This document shows, in pieces, positions 5,625 to 13,721 of a stretch of 21,287 nt of DNA. Source of the DNA: a virus; IMG/VR virus record IMGVR_UViG_3300036791_000774, positions 1 to 21,287 of that record; one strand, given 5' to 3'. Position numbers and translations under genes: made by a program. The notes beneath the pieces are model-generated. The model saw only the letters and a list, made by a program, of their open reading frames with translations, ran no database searches and had not been told where the DNA came from. How positions within the stretch are numbered: position 1 is the stretch's first letter; each line of letters begins with the position of its first letter.

Positions 5625-6950
5625 TCATCTCCGGGCTAGGGCGTTGATGTCGGACTGCGACTCCTGGATCATCTGTATCAGGGTGCGGCCGGGCTGGCCG
5701 ACGGTGAGGGCCACGTCTTCTTGGCCGTCGTCGCCGATGGTGTAGGTGATCCCCAGCACCCGGACGCTGGTGTTCACGTTCAGCCGACCGGAGCGCACCA
5801 CCAGCGGCACCACGTCGCCCATGTAGGGGGCGCCGTAGTAGTAGGCGCCGGCGGTGAGGGTGAGCGTGTAGGTGGGGATGAGGGAGCCGTGCAGGGACAG
5901 ATCGCCCTGCGCCTGGGCGACCAGAGAGTTGGCGTCGGTGAGGCTGGGGGCGTTGTCGGCCGACATCCACAGCCCGACCGGGTTCTTGGGCACGTTGTTG
6001 GCATCCGATGACCACGTTTCGGCGAACAGCTGGGCCGCGTTGGGGTCGGCGGAACCGTTGTTGCCGATGACCCGCCAGTAGTTGCCGTAGATGGAGCTGT
6101 CGACGGTGCGCTGCACCTGGGCCACGGTGGAGCCGTACACCAGGGCCAGGTCGGAGCGTTGCACCCCCTGATAGGGGTAGAAGATGCGCAGGGCGTCGGC
6201 GGTGCCGCCCAGGCCGGCCGGCAGGATGTCGTAGTCGAACCCGTTGAGCAGCTTGGCCAGCCCGTCGGTGATGGTGAGCAGATCGGTGGAGGCCTGGTAG
6301 GGCAGCGTGCGGATCTGGGTTGATTTGATGGTGCGGACGGTGCCGTCGGGGTTGACCAGGGCCAGGGTGACGGGCAGCACCGACCCGGGCGCGAAGGAGG
6401 TACCGCCGGAGCTGCTCACGGCGCTGGCCCGGTTGACGAGGTCGGCGACGATGTCGTCCTGGTCGGCGGCGGTGTAGGTGACCGCGGCGGTGAGCAGGCG
6501 GCGGGAGAGCATGGCAATGTAGTCATGGGCGGTCACGTTGACGACGTGGGACTGCTCGTCGAGGTTGTCCTGGGTTTGGGTGATGGGACCGCGGAACATG
6601 GGCCGGTCTATGCCGGCGGTGTCGTCCCAGCGCCAGGCGACCACGTCCTGGGCCAGCTCGGAGATGAGGGCGGCGGCCTCGGAGCGCCCGTCGATGGTGA
6701 AGTCCAGCTGGGCGGCGGTGTCCCAGGCCCGGGTCAGGACCCGGGATATGGAGTCGGTGAGCGCCGCGGTGGACGTCTGGTAGAGCGACAGCTGGCCGGT
6801 GAAATCCCGGTTGTGCAAGGTGAGCCGCCATTGGCCCCGCCCCGGTGGCACCGGGTAGGTACCCGGCGCCGCCCGCTCGCCGGGTGGCTCGAGCCGCTCG
6901 AGGTCGGCGACCTCGGGGCCGCGCCCCGCCGGCCAGGTGGTAACGCTCAT
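5625..6950 (-). CDS. Tail hub protein, Gp37/ReqiPepy6-like (441 aa)
   Basis: The ATG at 6950 overlaps the stop of the distal tail gene (ATGA). The protein matches in outline the siphovirus Gp37-like hub family of actinophages: WRLTLHNRDFTGQL near the start, LDFTIDGRSEAA, FRGPITQTQDN, VVNVTAHDYIAML and a C-terminal VVRSGRLNVNTSVRVLGITY with DVALTVGQPGRTL. Hub proteins form the baseplate centre below the tape measure and open towards the host envelope. Length and gene order (tape measure, distal tail, hub, receptor-type protein) agree. No catalytic wall-degrading motif is seen here. Confidence 0.82.
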   Translation of the reverse strand: MSVTTWPAGRGPEVADLERLEPPGERAAPGTYPVPPGRGQWRLTLHNRDFTGQLSLYQTSTAALTDSISRVLTRAWDTAAQLDFTIDGRSEAAALISELAQDVVAWRWDDTAGIDRPMFRGPITQTQDNLDEQSHVVNVTAHDYIAMLSRRLLTAAVTYTAADQDDIVADLVNRASAVSSSGGTSFAPGSVLPVTLALVNPDGTVRTIKSTQIRTLPYQASTDLLTITDGLAKLLNGFDYDILPAGLGGTADALRIFYPYQGVQRSDLALVYGSTVAQVQRTVDSSIYGNYWRVIGNNGSADPNAAQLFAETWSSDANNVPKNPVGLWMSADNAPSLTDANSLVAQAQGDLSLHGSLIPTYTLTLTAGAYYYGAPYMGDVVPLVVRSGRLNVNTSVRVLGITYTIGDDGQEDVALTVGQPGRTLIQMIQESQSDINALARR

Positions 6951-7837
6951 GTCAGATATCCGTCCTGCCAGACGGCCTGGACCTGGGTGACCCCGGTGGT
7001 CGACCCGCCGGTCATGCCCATGGTCGTCGACGCCGGGTCGATGGGCAGGACCGGCCAGACAGTGTTGAACCAGTCCAGCCAGGCCAGCTCCGAGGCGCCG
7101 CCGGGGCCGTCCAGGTAGGCCGTCTTGGCCACCGTGTCGACCTGGACGTAGTGGCCCTGGTCGATGCGGAAGGCGGGCACGAACTGCACCCGCGACACCG
7201 CCCCCACCGACGGCGTGAACGTCACTACCGGCCCCGAGCAGGGGCCGTAAATGTTGAGGACCGGCCGCACCGGCAGATCACCGACGGTGGTGATGGTGGC
7301 CGTCGAGGGCGACCCACCCCCCAGCGGGTAGGTGCGCGAGTAGATGAGTGGATAGGTGCGCCCCGACCCCGCCGCGGCGCCGGCCAGGGCGGTGACGGTC
7401 TGCACGGTCGGGTCTCTGATGATGGGGTCGGCGGCCTTCCATTGCAGCTGAATGTCGCGCTCCACGTTGCCCTGGATGGGCCAGGCGTAGCCCGAGCCCC
7501 GCAGGGTGAGGGTCCGTTCCGCGGCGCCGGGCCGGTCGAGGATGTAGTGCAGGACGGGGCGGGCCGAGGGGACCATGAACGGGGCGAAGTTGTCGGCGAT
7601 GTCGTCGATGCGGGCCCCGGCGCCGGCCTCGGCCTTGATCTCGGCGTTGACGATGCGGGCGCCCATGTAGGCGGTGCGGTCCACGGCGCCGTCGGTGTCG
7701 GGCCGGTTGTTTATCACCTCGCGCACCTCGGGGTAGCCGAGGTCCAGGTTGACGCAGAACCAGCCGCCCGCCCACGACTCCAACGGCACGCTGAGGCCGC
7801 CCAGGGTGAGCCACGCCTGGCGGATACACCCGTTCAT
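6947..7837 (-). CDS. Distal tail protein (Dit-like, 296 aa)
   Basis: ATG 7837 overlaps the tape measure stop (ATGA). The longer frame upstream to 8293 lies inside the tape measure gene and is excluded. The N-terminus (LTLGGLSVPLESWAGGWFCVNLDLG) and the later blocks AERTLTLRGSGYAWPIQGNV and LQWKAADPIIRDP are typical of siphovirus distal tail proteins. These form a ring joining the tail tube to the hub. The C-terminal half (VRPVLNIYGPCSGPVVTF) resembles the galectin-like extension of actinophage Dit proteins. Position right after the tape measure supports the call. Confidence 0.82.
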   Translation of the reverse strand: MNGCIRQAWLTLGGLSVPLESWAGGWFCVNLDLGYPEVREVINNRPDTDGAVDRTAYMGARIVNAEIKAEAGAGARIDDIADNFAPFMVPSARPVLHYILDRPGAAERTLTLRGSGYAWPIQGNVERDIQLQWKAADPIIRDPTVQTVTALAGAAAGSGRTYPLIYSRTYPLGGGSPSTATITTVGDLPVRPVLNIYGPCSGPVVTFTPSVGAVSRVQFVPAFRIDQGHYVQVDTVAKTAYLDGPGGASELAWLDWFNTVWPVLPIDPASTTMGMTGGSTTGVTQVQAVWQDGYLT

Positions 7838-9906
7838 ACGGCCTTCTTGCGGGCCGCCCACGCCACCCGGTCCATGAAGGCGTCGACGTCCAAGGCGGTG
7901 GCGAAATGGGCGTTGTCGATGTGTACCACCGGGCCGCGTCCGGCCGCGGCGGCGGGGGCGGGCGATATCACCTCGCCGGCGTGGGCGAACACCAAACCGC
8001 TGGAGGTCATGAGGCCGCCCTGGGCCAGGTGGGGGATGGTGGGCAGGCCGACGGTGACCTTGGGGATGCCGACGGGACCGATGTGCCAGCCGCCGATGGT
8101 GAACTTGAGCCGGTTCCACAGGTCGATCAGGTTGTCGAGGGCGCCTCTGAAGGCGTCGGTGATGCCGTGCCACATGTTCGACACCGCCGCGGTGACCCGG
8201 TTCTCCAGGCCGGACACCCAGCCGATCATGGTGTTCCACACGCCGGCCACCAGGCCCCACACTCGCGACGCCTCGGAGTAGACGCTGTTCCACAGGCCGG
8301 CCGCGACTCCGGCGATACGGCCGGGCAACCCGGCCATCCAGCCGATGACCCCGTTCCAGATCCCCTCGGCGATCCCCGCCGCGGTCTGGGCGGCGTCAGA
8401 GATGAACTGAAACAGACGCCCCGCTACCGCCTGCAGCCGGGCCGGGATACCGACAAAGAAGGCGACCAGGCCGTTCCAGATGGCGACGATGTAGTCGATG
8501 ACCGCCTTGGCGGCCTTCTTGATCGAGTCGAAGTTCTTGTAGATGAGGGCAGCCGCAATTCCGAATGGACCTAGGAGCACCCCCGCCAGGTAGGGCCAGT
8601 ACGCCTGAATCCACTTCCAGACGTCCTCGATGATCTTTTTCATATCGGCCCAAATGGTCTTCCAGTTCTTCCAGATCAGGTAGACGGCCGCGGCGAGGAT
8701 GGCGATGGCGGCGATTATCAGCAGGATCGGCGCCAGCGTCGCCCAGATGCTGGGTGCGGCGGCGTCGTTAGCTGCCGCTTCGACGTCGGTGGCGGTCGCC
8801 GCGGCCTTCTGGCCGGCGCTGAAGGCGTCCATGATCCCTTTGCCGGTTTTCATGATGGTGCCCACCCCCGCAAGGGCCGCCCCGGTCTTCTGGAGGGTTG
8901 GCCCGTACTTCTGGCCAAGGACCGATACCTGATCCTCGACGGCGGTCGACACCGCTTTGATGTGACCGCTAAAGGTGTCGGATGAGGCGGCCGCCTGACC
9001 TCTCAACTTGTCGCCCAGCTGGTCGATGGCGGTCCCCGACCCGCTGGTGGCCTTGGCCATGGCCTGCTGGGTGGCGGTCAGTTTCTGGTGGGCCTGCTGC
9101 GATTTGAGACTGGCGGTGGTCACGTTCTGCTCGGCGTTGCGCAAGGCGATGGCATCCGCGGTGGTCAGCTTCTTTTTCTGGGCGTCGAGCGTTTCCAGAT
9201 CGGCGAGTTTCTGTTTCGCCGAGGTCAGCGCCTTGTCGGCGGCGCCGGCCTGAGTGGTGGCAGCAGTCAGCTGCTTGGTGATCGTCGCCGTCGAGGTGGC
9301 CGTCACCCCGAACTCCTTGAGGAGTTTGGTGTTGCCGTTGTAAACCTTGGCCACCCCCGAAGCGGCGGTGACCAGATCCTCGTGTTTGGCGGCGGCCAGG
9401 TCGGTGGCCGTGCCCAACAGCTGCAACGCCTTGGTCGGGCTGCCGGTGGCCTGGGTCAGCTCCTGTAAAGCCTCCTGGGTTTGGACCGACGTGTCGCCGA
9501 ACTTCTCGTTGTGTTTGATGGCCGCGTCGATCTGGCCGGCGTACTTCTCATACGAGCCGCCGGTGTTCTGGATGGCCTGGTCGAGCTGCTGGTGGGCGGC
9601 CGCCTCCTTCGATCCCAGCTGGGAGAACAGGCCGCCAACGGCGACCATCGTGCTGCCGGCGCCCAACATCACCGAGGAGACGTTCTTACCGTGTTCGGCC
9701 AGACCCGACAGCCCTTCGTCGACCTTCGACAGGACGTCGCCGAAGGGTCCGAGCACGCCGGTCTGGTTCAGGGTGCCCAGGAAGCTGGAGAAGGCGGCGT
9801 GAGCGCCCGAGGCGGCCTTGGTGAACTTCGAGCCGACGTCGGTGGCCGATTTGGCCAGGTTGGAGGCATCACCGAGGATGCGCACCATCACCGAAGGGCC
9901 GGCCAT
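7834..9906 (-). CDS. Tape measure protein (690 aa)
   Basis: This is the longest gene in the window. Residues 1-390 are a long Ala/Lys/Gln-rich helical region with coiled-coil character (AKQKLADLETLDAQKKKL, QQAHQKLTATQQAM). Hydrophobic segments follow at about 387-412 and 436-456, then repeats containing IWNGVIGWMAGLPGRI, LWNSV and VWNTMIGW, which are typical of tape measures. The C-terminus has an LAQGGLMTSSGLVFAHAGE motif common in the family. It sets tail length; at about 1.5 angstrom per residue the tail would be near 100 nm. GGAG abuts the ATG at 9906 with no spacer, so the start is uncertain; Met7 is an alternative. No Rpf or peptidase motif is visible inside it. Confidence 0.92.
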   Translation of the reverse strand: MAGPSVMVRILGDASNLAKSATDVGSKFTKAASGAHAAFSSFLGTLNQTGVLGPFGDVLSKVDEGLSGLAEHGKNVSSVMLGAGSTMVAVGGLFSQLGSKEAAAHQQLDQAIQNTGGSYEKYAGQIDAAIKHNEKFGDTSVQTQEALQELTQATGSPTKALQLLGTATDLAAAKHEDLVTAASGVAKVYNGNTKLLKEFGVTATSTATITKQLTAATTQAGAADKALTSAKQKLADLETLDAQKKKLTTADAIALRNAEQNVTTASLKSQQAHQKLTATQQAMAKATSGSGTAIDQLGDKLRGQAAASSDTFSGHIKAVSTAVEDQVSVLGQKYGPTLQKTGAALAGVGTIMKTGKGIMDAFSAGQKAAATATDVEAAANDAAAPSIWATLAPILLIIAAIAILAAAVYLIWKNWKTIWADMKKIIEDVWKWIQAYWPYLAGVLLGPFGIAAALIYKNFDSIKKAAKAVIDYIVAIWNGLVAFFVGIPARLQAVAGRLFQFISDAAQTAAGIAEGIWNGVIGWMAGLPGRIAGVAAGLWNSVYSEASRVWGLVAGVWNTMIGWVSGLENRVTAAVSNMWHGITDAFRGALDNLIDLWNRLKFTIGGWHIGPVGIPKVTVGLPTIPHLAQGGLMTSSGLVFAHAGEVISPAPAAAAGRGPVVHIDNAHFATALDVDAFMDRVAWAARKKAV

Positions 9907-9913
9907 CTCCTAT

Positions 9914-10356
9914 CTACCTGCGGGCGCGGCGCATGGCCGCCTCGGCCTGGGCGTTATGGGCGCGAATGGCGTCCGCCTCGGCCTGCATGTGGCGGACCAT
10001 GGCCGCGAACATGTCGTCGTCGAGGGCGTCTAGCTGCTCGGGGAGGCAGTGCCAGTAAGCGCAGAAGGCAGCGTAAGCGTCGGCTCGCTGCCCCGCGTAG
10101 GGTCGGCCTCGACGACGTCCACCTCCACGTCATAGGCGTGCATCCACAGCGACGTCGGGTCGCGGTCGGGGTGATCGGCCAGCAGTTTGCGGAAGGCGAT
10201 GATCCTAAACGGCTGGTTCTGGGCCAGCTCGGGGAACGGGACGTCCATCTCCAGGCGGGCCAGCTGGTCTATCAGCCGCTGGGAGGGCAGCCGGGTCGTG
10301 AACGCCTGGGTGACCGCGATCACCTCCGGGAGCACCTCGTTGGCGGTGTCAGTCAT
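9914..10356 (-). CDS. Tail assembly chaperone, G-T type product of a -1 frameshift
   Basis: The short chaperone frame (start 10356, stop 10030) overlaps a second open frame that has no start codon of its own near its beginning. It is open from 10129 to the TAG at 9914-9916 and reads RPYAGQRADAYAAFCAYW, then EQLDALDDDMFAAMVRHMQ. It lies in the -1 frame, directly before the tape measure, exactly where lambda-like G-T fusions occur. Slip points that fit are CCCT (10102-10099, Pro codon CCT moving to CCC) or GCGGGGC (10096-10090). Neither is a perfect X XXY YYZ heptamer. The fusion is well supported; the exact slip site is inferred. Confidence 0.75.
10030..10356 (-). CDS. Tail assembly chaperone, short form (G-like, 108 aa)
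   Basis: The ATG at 10356 lies eight bases inside the end of the gp10-like gene. The protein is acidic and helical (LPSQRLIDQLARLEMDVPFPEL, FRKLLADHPDRDPTSLWMHAYDVEVD), like actinophage tail assembly chaperones encoded before the tape measure. These bind the tape measure and recruit tail-tube subunits but are absent from the virion. The last 25 residues after the frameshift zone are Thr/Pro/Ser-rich, as expected for the terminated product. Confidence comes mainly from position and the downstream -1 frame. Confidence 0.8.
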   Translation of the reverse strand: MTDTANEVLPEVIAVTQAFTTRLPSQRLIDQLARLEMDVPFPELAQNQPFRIIAFRKLLADHPDRDPTSLWMHAYDVEVDVVEADPTRGSEPTLTLPSALTGTASPSS

Positions 10357-10792
10357 GGGGGTCGGTCCCTTCGTTCGTCCAGGCGAAATTGGCTATCGCC
10401 GCCTCGGTGGCCTGCGAGTAGACCTGCGCCGACTGGCCGGCCAGATCGTGGGCTATCGGGAACATGTACCGGCCCTGCGACAGGTAGGGGCGGGTGGAGA
10501 CGCGCGGCGCCCGGCGGGTGCCGCCGAACTCCACCCAGCCGGCATAACGGGCCGACGTGCTACCCATCCGCACCGACGCCCCGGTGCGGATGGCGCTGAC
10601 CCTGACAGTGCCGGCCAGACGGCCGCTGACCTGGGGCAGCGTCGACCGGGTGGCGGCCGCCACCGGCTCCACCGCGCTCTTCGCCGCCGCCCCCAAAGCC
10701 TTGTTCAGGGCGCCCCGATCCGACGTCAGTTTGGACAGGTCGCGGGCCAAAGCCCGCATCCCGATGACCGCCACTGTCGGTGTTTGCGCCAT
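10349..10792 (-). CDS. HK97 gp10-like head-tail / tail completion protein (147 aa)
   Basis: The sequence has the gp10-like pattern: a basic helical N-terminus (MRALARDLSKLTSDRGALNKAL), then LPQVSGRLAGTVRVS, YAGWVEFGG and RPYLSQGRYMFPIAHDL. The family forms part of the neck or finishes the tail end. The gene lies after the major tail protein, whereas gp10-like genes more often precede it, which is a mild order change. The start ATG at 10792 is one base from the preceding stop. The family call is fairly firm. Confidence 0.8.
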   Translation of the reverse strand: MAQTPTVAVIGMRALARDLSKLTSDRGALNKALGAAAKSAVEPVAAATRSTLPQVSGRLAGTVRVSAIRTGASVRMGSTSARYAGWVEFGGTRRAPRVSTRPYLSQGRYMFPIAHDLAGQSAQVYSQATEAAIANFAWTNEGTDPHD

Positions 10793-11506
10793 CTACGCCT
10801 TGCCGGCCGTCCAGGCCGTGCCGCTCCAGTGGTTGGCGAGCAGGTCGCCGGTGATGATGTACTGGCCGGTAGCCCACGCCGCCGTCGGCGACGCCGTCAC
10901 GCCCGACAGGGCGGCCAGGTTCGCCGGGGCCTGCGCCCCCGACGGCGTGTAATAGCCGGGCGAGCCCGCCACCGCCGAGGCCGCGGCCACCGAGCCCAGA
11001 TCCACCGTGGGCGCCCCTTGCAGGTTCCAGTCGATGGCGCACTCCGACGCCGCCCCGGCGTCCCCGAAGAGCAGATCGAAGGGCTGGGGGATGACGTAGC
11101 CGGATATCCACGGGTTGGCCGCCGACGGCGCCCGCGAGCTGTACGGCCTGGCCCGGAACTGGGCCGGGGTGGCGTTGAGCACGTATGCCTGGTAGGCGGC
11201 GTTGAGCGTTTGGTACACAGCGCCCGAATCGAACGTTTGGTAAAAAGTGACACGAAGGTGATATTTCGTGACACCGGGCCAATCCACTTCTCCACACAGC
11301 GAGGTCACCGTGACCGGTTTATTTTCAGCGAACGTGGCCTCCACATGCTTTACCAAGCACGAAAGATTCACGCCGGTCAGCTCGAAATAGGCGTTGTTCA
11401 GGATGAGCGGGTTAGCCGCGGGCGGCTGGGCGTCGCCGGTATACAGCGGTGAGACGCCGCCGTTCCCGTTCCCGCCGTTGGTCCGTTCTTCGGTCTTGGT
11501 TACCAT
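10793..11506 (-). CDS. Major tail protein (237 aa)
   Basis: ATG 11506 has AAGGAG six bases upstream, one of the clearest ribosome-binding sites in the train, consistent with a highly made structural protein. The protein has a beta-rich tube-like core (LILNNAYFELTGVNLS, VDWPGVTKYHLRVTFYQTF, VYQTLNAAYQAYV, CAIDWNLQGAPTVDL). A C-terminal segment, SPTAAWATGQYIITGD with HWSGTAWTAGKA, is seen at the end of many actinophage tube proteins. It stacks as rings to form the tail tube. Position between the terminator-like gene and the chaperones agrees. Confidence 0.85.
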   Translation of the reverse strand: MVTKTEERTNGGNGNGGVSPLYTGDAQPPAANPLILNNAYFELTGVNLSCLVKHVEATFAENKPVTVTSLCGEVDWPGVTKYHLRVTFYQTFDSGAVYQTLNAAYQAYVLNATPAQFRARPYSSRAPSAANPWISGYVIPQPFDLLFGDAGAASECAIDWNLQGAPTVDLGSVAAASAVAGSPGYYTPSGAQAPANLAALSGVTASPTAAWATGQYIITGDLLANHWSGTAWTAGKA

Positions 11507-11515
11507 GTTCGCTCC

Positions 11516-11902
11516 TTACATCTGGATGGTGAGGACCAGTTCGACCTGCAATATCTGGATGCCGCCGGCCCCGGTGTAGTTACGCCAGTTCCGCTCCTCG
11601 GTCGGATAGCCCACCTGCACCGTGCCGCCCAGGGTGGCGTCAGCGGCGACGGCCTGGCGGCACGTTTCCTTGAGGGCGTCGATGGCGTCCTCGGACTCGA
11701 TGCCCCCGACGATGACGAGCGGCAGGCTGACCTCGTCGATACCCAGCCCGGCCACCGCGTAGGTGACCGTCGGACGGTGAATGACCACCGCCGGCGGGTT
11801 CAGCGTCTCGGGCGGCCGTTCGTGGATGGTTACGGCGCCCTCGGTGGCGTTGGTGAGCATGAACGCCAGCGCCTGGGTGACCGGCGCCCGGTTCCAGCTC
11901 AT
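11516..11902 (-). CDS. Tail terminator-like minor tail protein (128 aa)
   Basis: The gene overlaps the connector gene by four bases (ATGA at 11902) and ends nine bases before the major tail gene. The fold pattern fits tail terminators: an N-terminal helix (TQALAFMLTNATEG), beta strands (PPAVVIHRPTVTYAV, LPLVIVGG), a central helix (AIDALKETCRQAV) and a final strand (IQILQVELVLTIQM). These proteins cap the tail tube and join it to the head. Sequence families are weak here, so position and secondary structure carry the call. Confidence 0.7.
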   Translation of the reverse strand: MSWNRAPVTQALAFMLTNATEGAVTIHERPPETLNPPAVVIHRPTVTYAVAGLGIDEVSLPLVIVGGIESEDAIDALKETCRQAVAADATLGGTVQVGYPTEERNWRNYTGAGGIQILQVELVLTIQM

Positions 11903-12231
11903 ACGACTATGGCCAGGTAGGCGGCGATCAGCGTTTCGATGTCGGGGTCTTTGGGGCCGACCCGGACCACGCCCATGTCACCCCAGCCGATGGTCCCATC
12001 GACCGAGTCGCGGCGGCGGTACAGGCGGGCCGCCTCGTACTGGGCCACCGTGAACAGCGGGTCGGGCAGGAAGCTGTTGGCCGGGGGTATGACGGCCGGG
12101 TCGACCCGGTTGGTAGTCCAGGCGATGGCGGCCGCCAGGTCGGTGGCGACGAGATTGTCGTCGCCGGTGTTGCCGGCCTGGACGCGCAGCAGGTTCTGTA
12201 CGTCGGTCACGGTCGGCCAGGCGGTCGCCAT
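11899..12231 (-). CDS. Head-tail connector, gp6-like (110 aa)
   Basis: This small helical protein begins with WPTVTDVQNLLRVQ and contains DLAAAIAWTTNRVDPAV and QYEAARLYRRRDSVDG, matching the usual pattern of HK97 gp6/gp15-type connectors. It ends DIETLIAAYLAIVV and overlaps the next gene by ATGA. Connectors bind under the portal as a ring and join head and tail. The gene follows the capsid gene after a 15-base gap with GAGGA upstream of the ATG. Confidence 0.8.
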   Translation of the reverse strand: MATAWPTVTDVQNLLRVQAGNTGDDNLVATDLAAAIAWTTNRVDPAVIPPANSFLPDPLFTVAQYEAARLYRRRDSVDGTIGWGDMGVVRVGPKDPDIETLIAAYLAIVV

Positions 12232-12246
12232 CTCGCTGGGTGTCCT

Positions 12247-13605
12247 CTACTTGCTCTTACCGGATGATCCGGCGGCCGGCTGGGTTTCGGCCTCTTCCTC
12301 GGCAGGGGCGGGGATGGTGGTACCGGCGTCGATCTTGGCTATCGACATCGGGTAGCGGCCGATGACCGGCGCCGCGTAACCCCACACGCCCAAACGGATC
12401 GACTCGGGGCCGAGCACCTCCTCATAGCGGAAGTTGAACGTCGACGACTCCAACAGCAGCGAGTCGTCGGTCTTGGCCACATAGATGTGGTTGTCGACCG
12501 CCGCCCAGGACGGGACGACCTGTAGGCCGACCACCTCCCCGGCGATCTGGCCGTAGGTGACCAGATCGCCCAGGCCGTAGGCGTTCATCGGCCCGTGCGA
12601 GCCGGTCGTCACCAGCGGCCGCTGCTGGGAGTCCTTCTCCTTACCCATGTACGCCCAGGCGCCCTCCGAGCACAACACGACCCGGGGCGGCGCCTTGCGG
12701 TGCTTACGGACCGAGGCGGTGGCGTCCAGGTAGGCGTCGAACAGGTTCACGTACACGGGGGCGGTACCGGGGAACACGATGGTGGCGGCGTAGGCGCTGG
12801 CGCCCTCGAAGGCGGCCACCACGGCCTGCTCGATCTGCTCGTTGTAGGAGCCCATGCAGTCGGCGTAGATGATCCCGTCCACGGCCGGGTTCGACCCGTC
12901 GACCAGCTGGCGCGACACGTCCACCTTGCCCGTGTACGTCTTCGGGCTGGTGGTGAGCAGGTTGGCGTTGAAGGAGCCGTCGTTGGGGGCGCTGTTCTCC
13001 GACGCCTGGGCCGTCACCGCCGCGCCGGGGGCGATCTGGATACCGATGTTGATCGGGTTGGCGTCGGTGATACCGACCCGGCGCAACGAGTCGGCCCACG
13101 GTCGGGCGCCGTGGGCGATGATGGCGAACTCCTCGAACAGCCAGGTCGGCGGGACGATACCGGCGCCGGTGCCGGTCGTCCCGGCGGCGCGCATCTGCAT
13201 GTTGTGGCGTTCCAGGATCGATCGGCATTCGGTGTCGTTGTCGAGCTGGGCGTGGAGCATGTCACGGAAGAAGGAGCGGCGCTCGGTCGGGTGGGCGTCG
13301 CGGCGGTACACCTCCGGTTCGGAGCGGACGTGCACCAGGCTCGACGAGCTGGTGGTGATCGTGTCGGGCAGGGTGGGGGCATCCGCCATGGCCCGCACCG
13401 CCGCATACCGGCGGTCGTCGGTTTCGCGCAACTCGACCAGACGCTCCCCCAAAGGCTGCATCTCCGAGCGCAGCCCGTCCAGGAGGCCGGCCTCGGCGTC
13501 GTTAGGGTCGCGGCCCTCATCGGCGCACGTGTTCAGGATCGTCTCGTAGGACTCGACCAGCTTCTGGTAGTCGCCGGCCAGCTTCTGCATAAGGCGGTTA
13601 GCCAT
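12247..13605 (-). CDS. Major capsid protein, HK97 fold with N-terminal delta-like domain
   Basis: Residues 1-75 are a helical, coiled-coil-like segment (LAGDYQKLVESYETILNTC, LRSEMQPLGERLVELRETDDRRY), typical of the scaffold-like delta domain removed by the prohead protease. The remainder has HK97 capsid features: GTGAGIVPPTWLFEEF, PINIGIQIAPGAAVTAQASE, TYTGKVDVSRQLVDGSNP, PRVVLCSEGAWAYMGKEKD, and a final SIRLGVWGYAAPVIGRYP. An acidic, low-complexity tail (PAPAEEEAETQPAAGSSGKSK) follows. No separate scaffold gene is seen. The 116-base gap upstream is the second-largest in the genome and may hold expression signals. Confidence 0.92.
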   Translation of the reverse strand: MANRLMQKLAGDYQKLVESYETILNTCADEGRDPNDAEAGLLDGLRSEMQPLGERLVELRETDDRRYAAVRAMADAPTLPDTITTSSSSLVHVRSEPEVYRRDAHPTERRSFFRDMLHAQLDNDTECRSILERHNMQMRAAGTTGTGAGIVPPTWLFEEFAIIAHGARPWADSLRRVGITDANPINIGIQIAPGAAVTAQASENSAPNDGSFNANLLTTSPKTYTGKVDVSRQLVDGSNPAVDGIIYADCMGSYNEQIEQAVVAAFEGASAYAATIVFPGTAPVYVNLFDAYLDATASVRKHRKAPPRVVLCSEGAWAYMGKEKDSQQRPLVTTGSHGPMNAYGLGDLVTYGQIAGEVVGLQVVPSWAAVDNHIYVAKTDDSLLLESSTFNFRYEEVLGPESIRLGVWGYAAPVIGRYPMSIAKIDAGTTIPAPAEEEAETQPAAGSSGKSK

Positions 13606-13721
13606 CTAGGGAACCTCACAAGGGCGGGGGTCGCAGGGGGCGCGACACAGGGAATCACCCTGGTCGGTTCACCCCTGCCCGGTTCCCGTACTGCGGGGTT
13701 CGGTTCCCGATGGTTCGACCG
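13606..13721. other. Gap upstream of the capsid gene with repeated GGTTC motifs
   Basis: GGTTC occurs five times on the plus strand, starting at 13666, 13681, 13697, 13702 and 13712. CGGTTCCCG occurs exactly twice (13680-13688 and 13701-13709), 21 bases apart, about two helical turns. A small hairpin, CAGGG-AATCA-CCCTG, is present near 13649-13663. GAGG precedes the capsid ATG by about eight bases on the minus strand. No T-run terminator or clear promoter is visible. The region may regulate or process capsid mRNA. Confidence 0.4.

Noticed and set aside
7151-8281. 376-codon plus-strand frame over the distal tail and tape measure genes
   Set aside because: Gly/Ala/Asp-rich shadow frame opposed to two overlapping genes with family motifs.
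10187-11452. Long plus-strand frame opposite the tail chaperone and major tail genes
   Set aside because: Arg/Gly/Pro-rich translation without domains, lying entirely across well-supported minus-strand genes; an effect of high GC.
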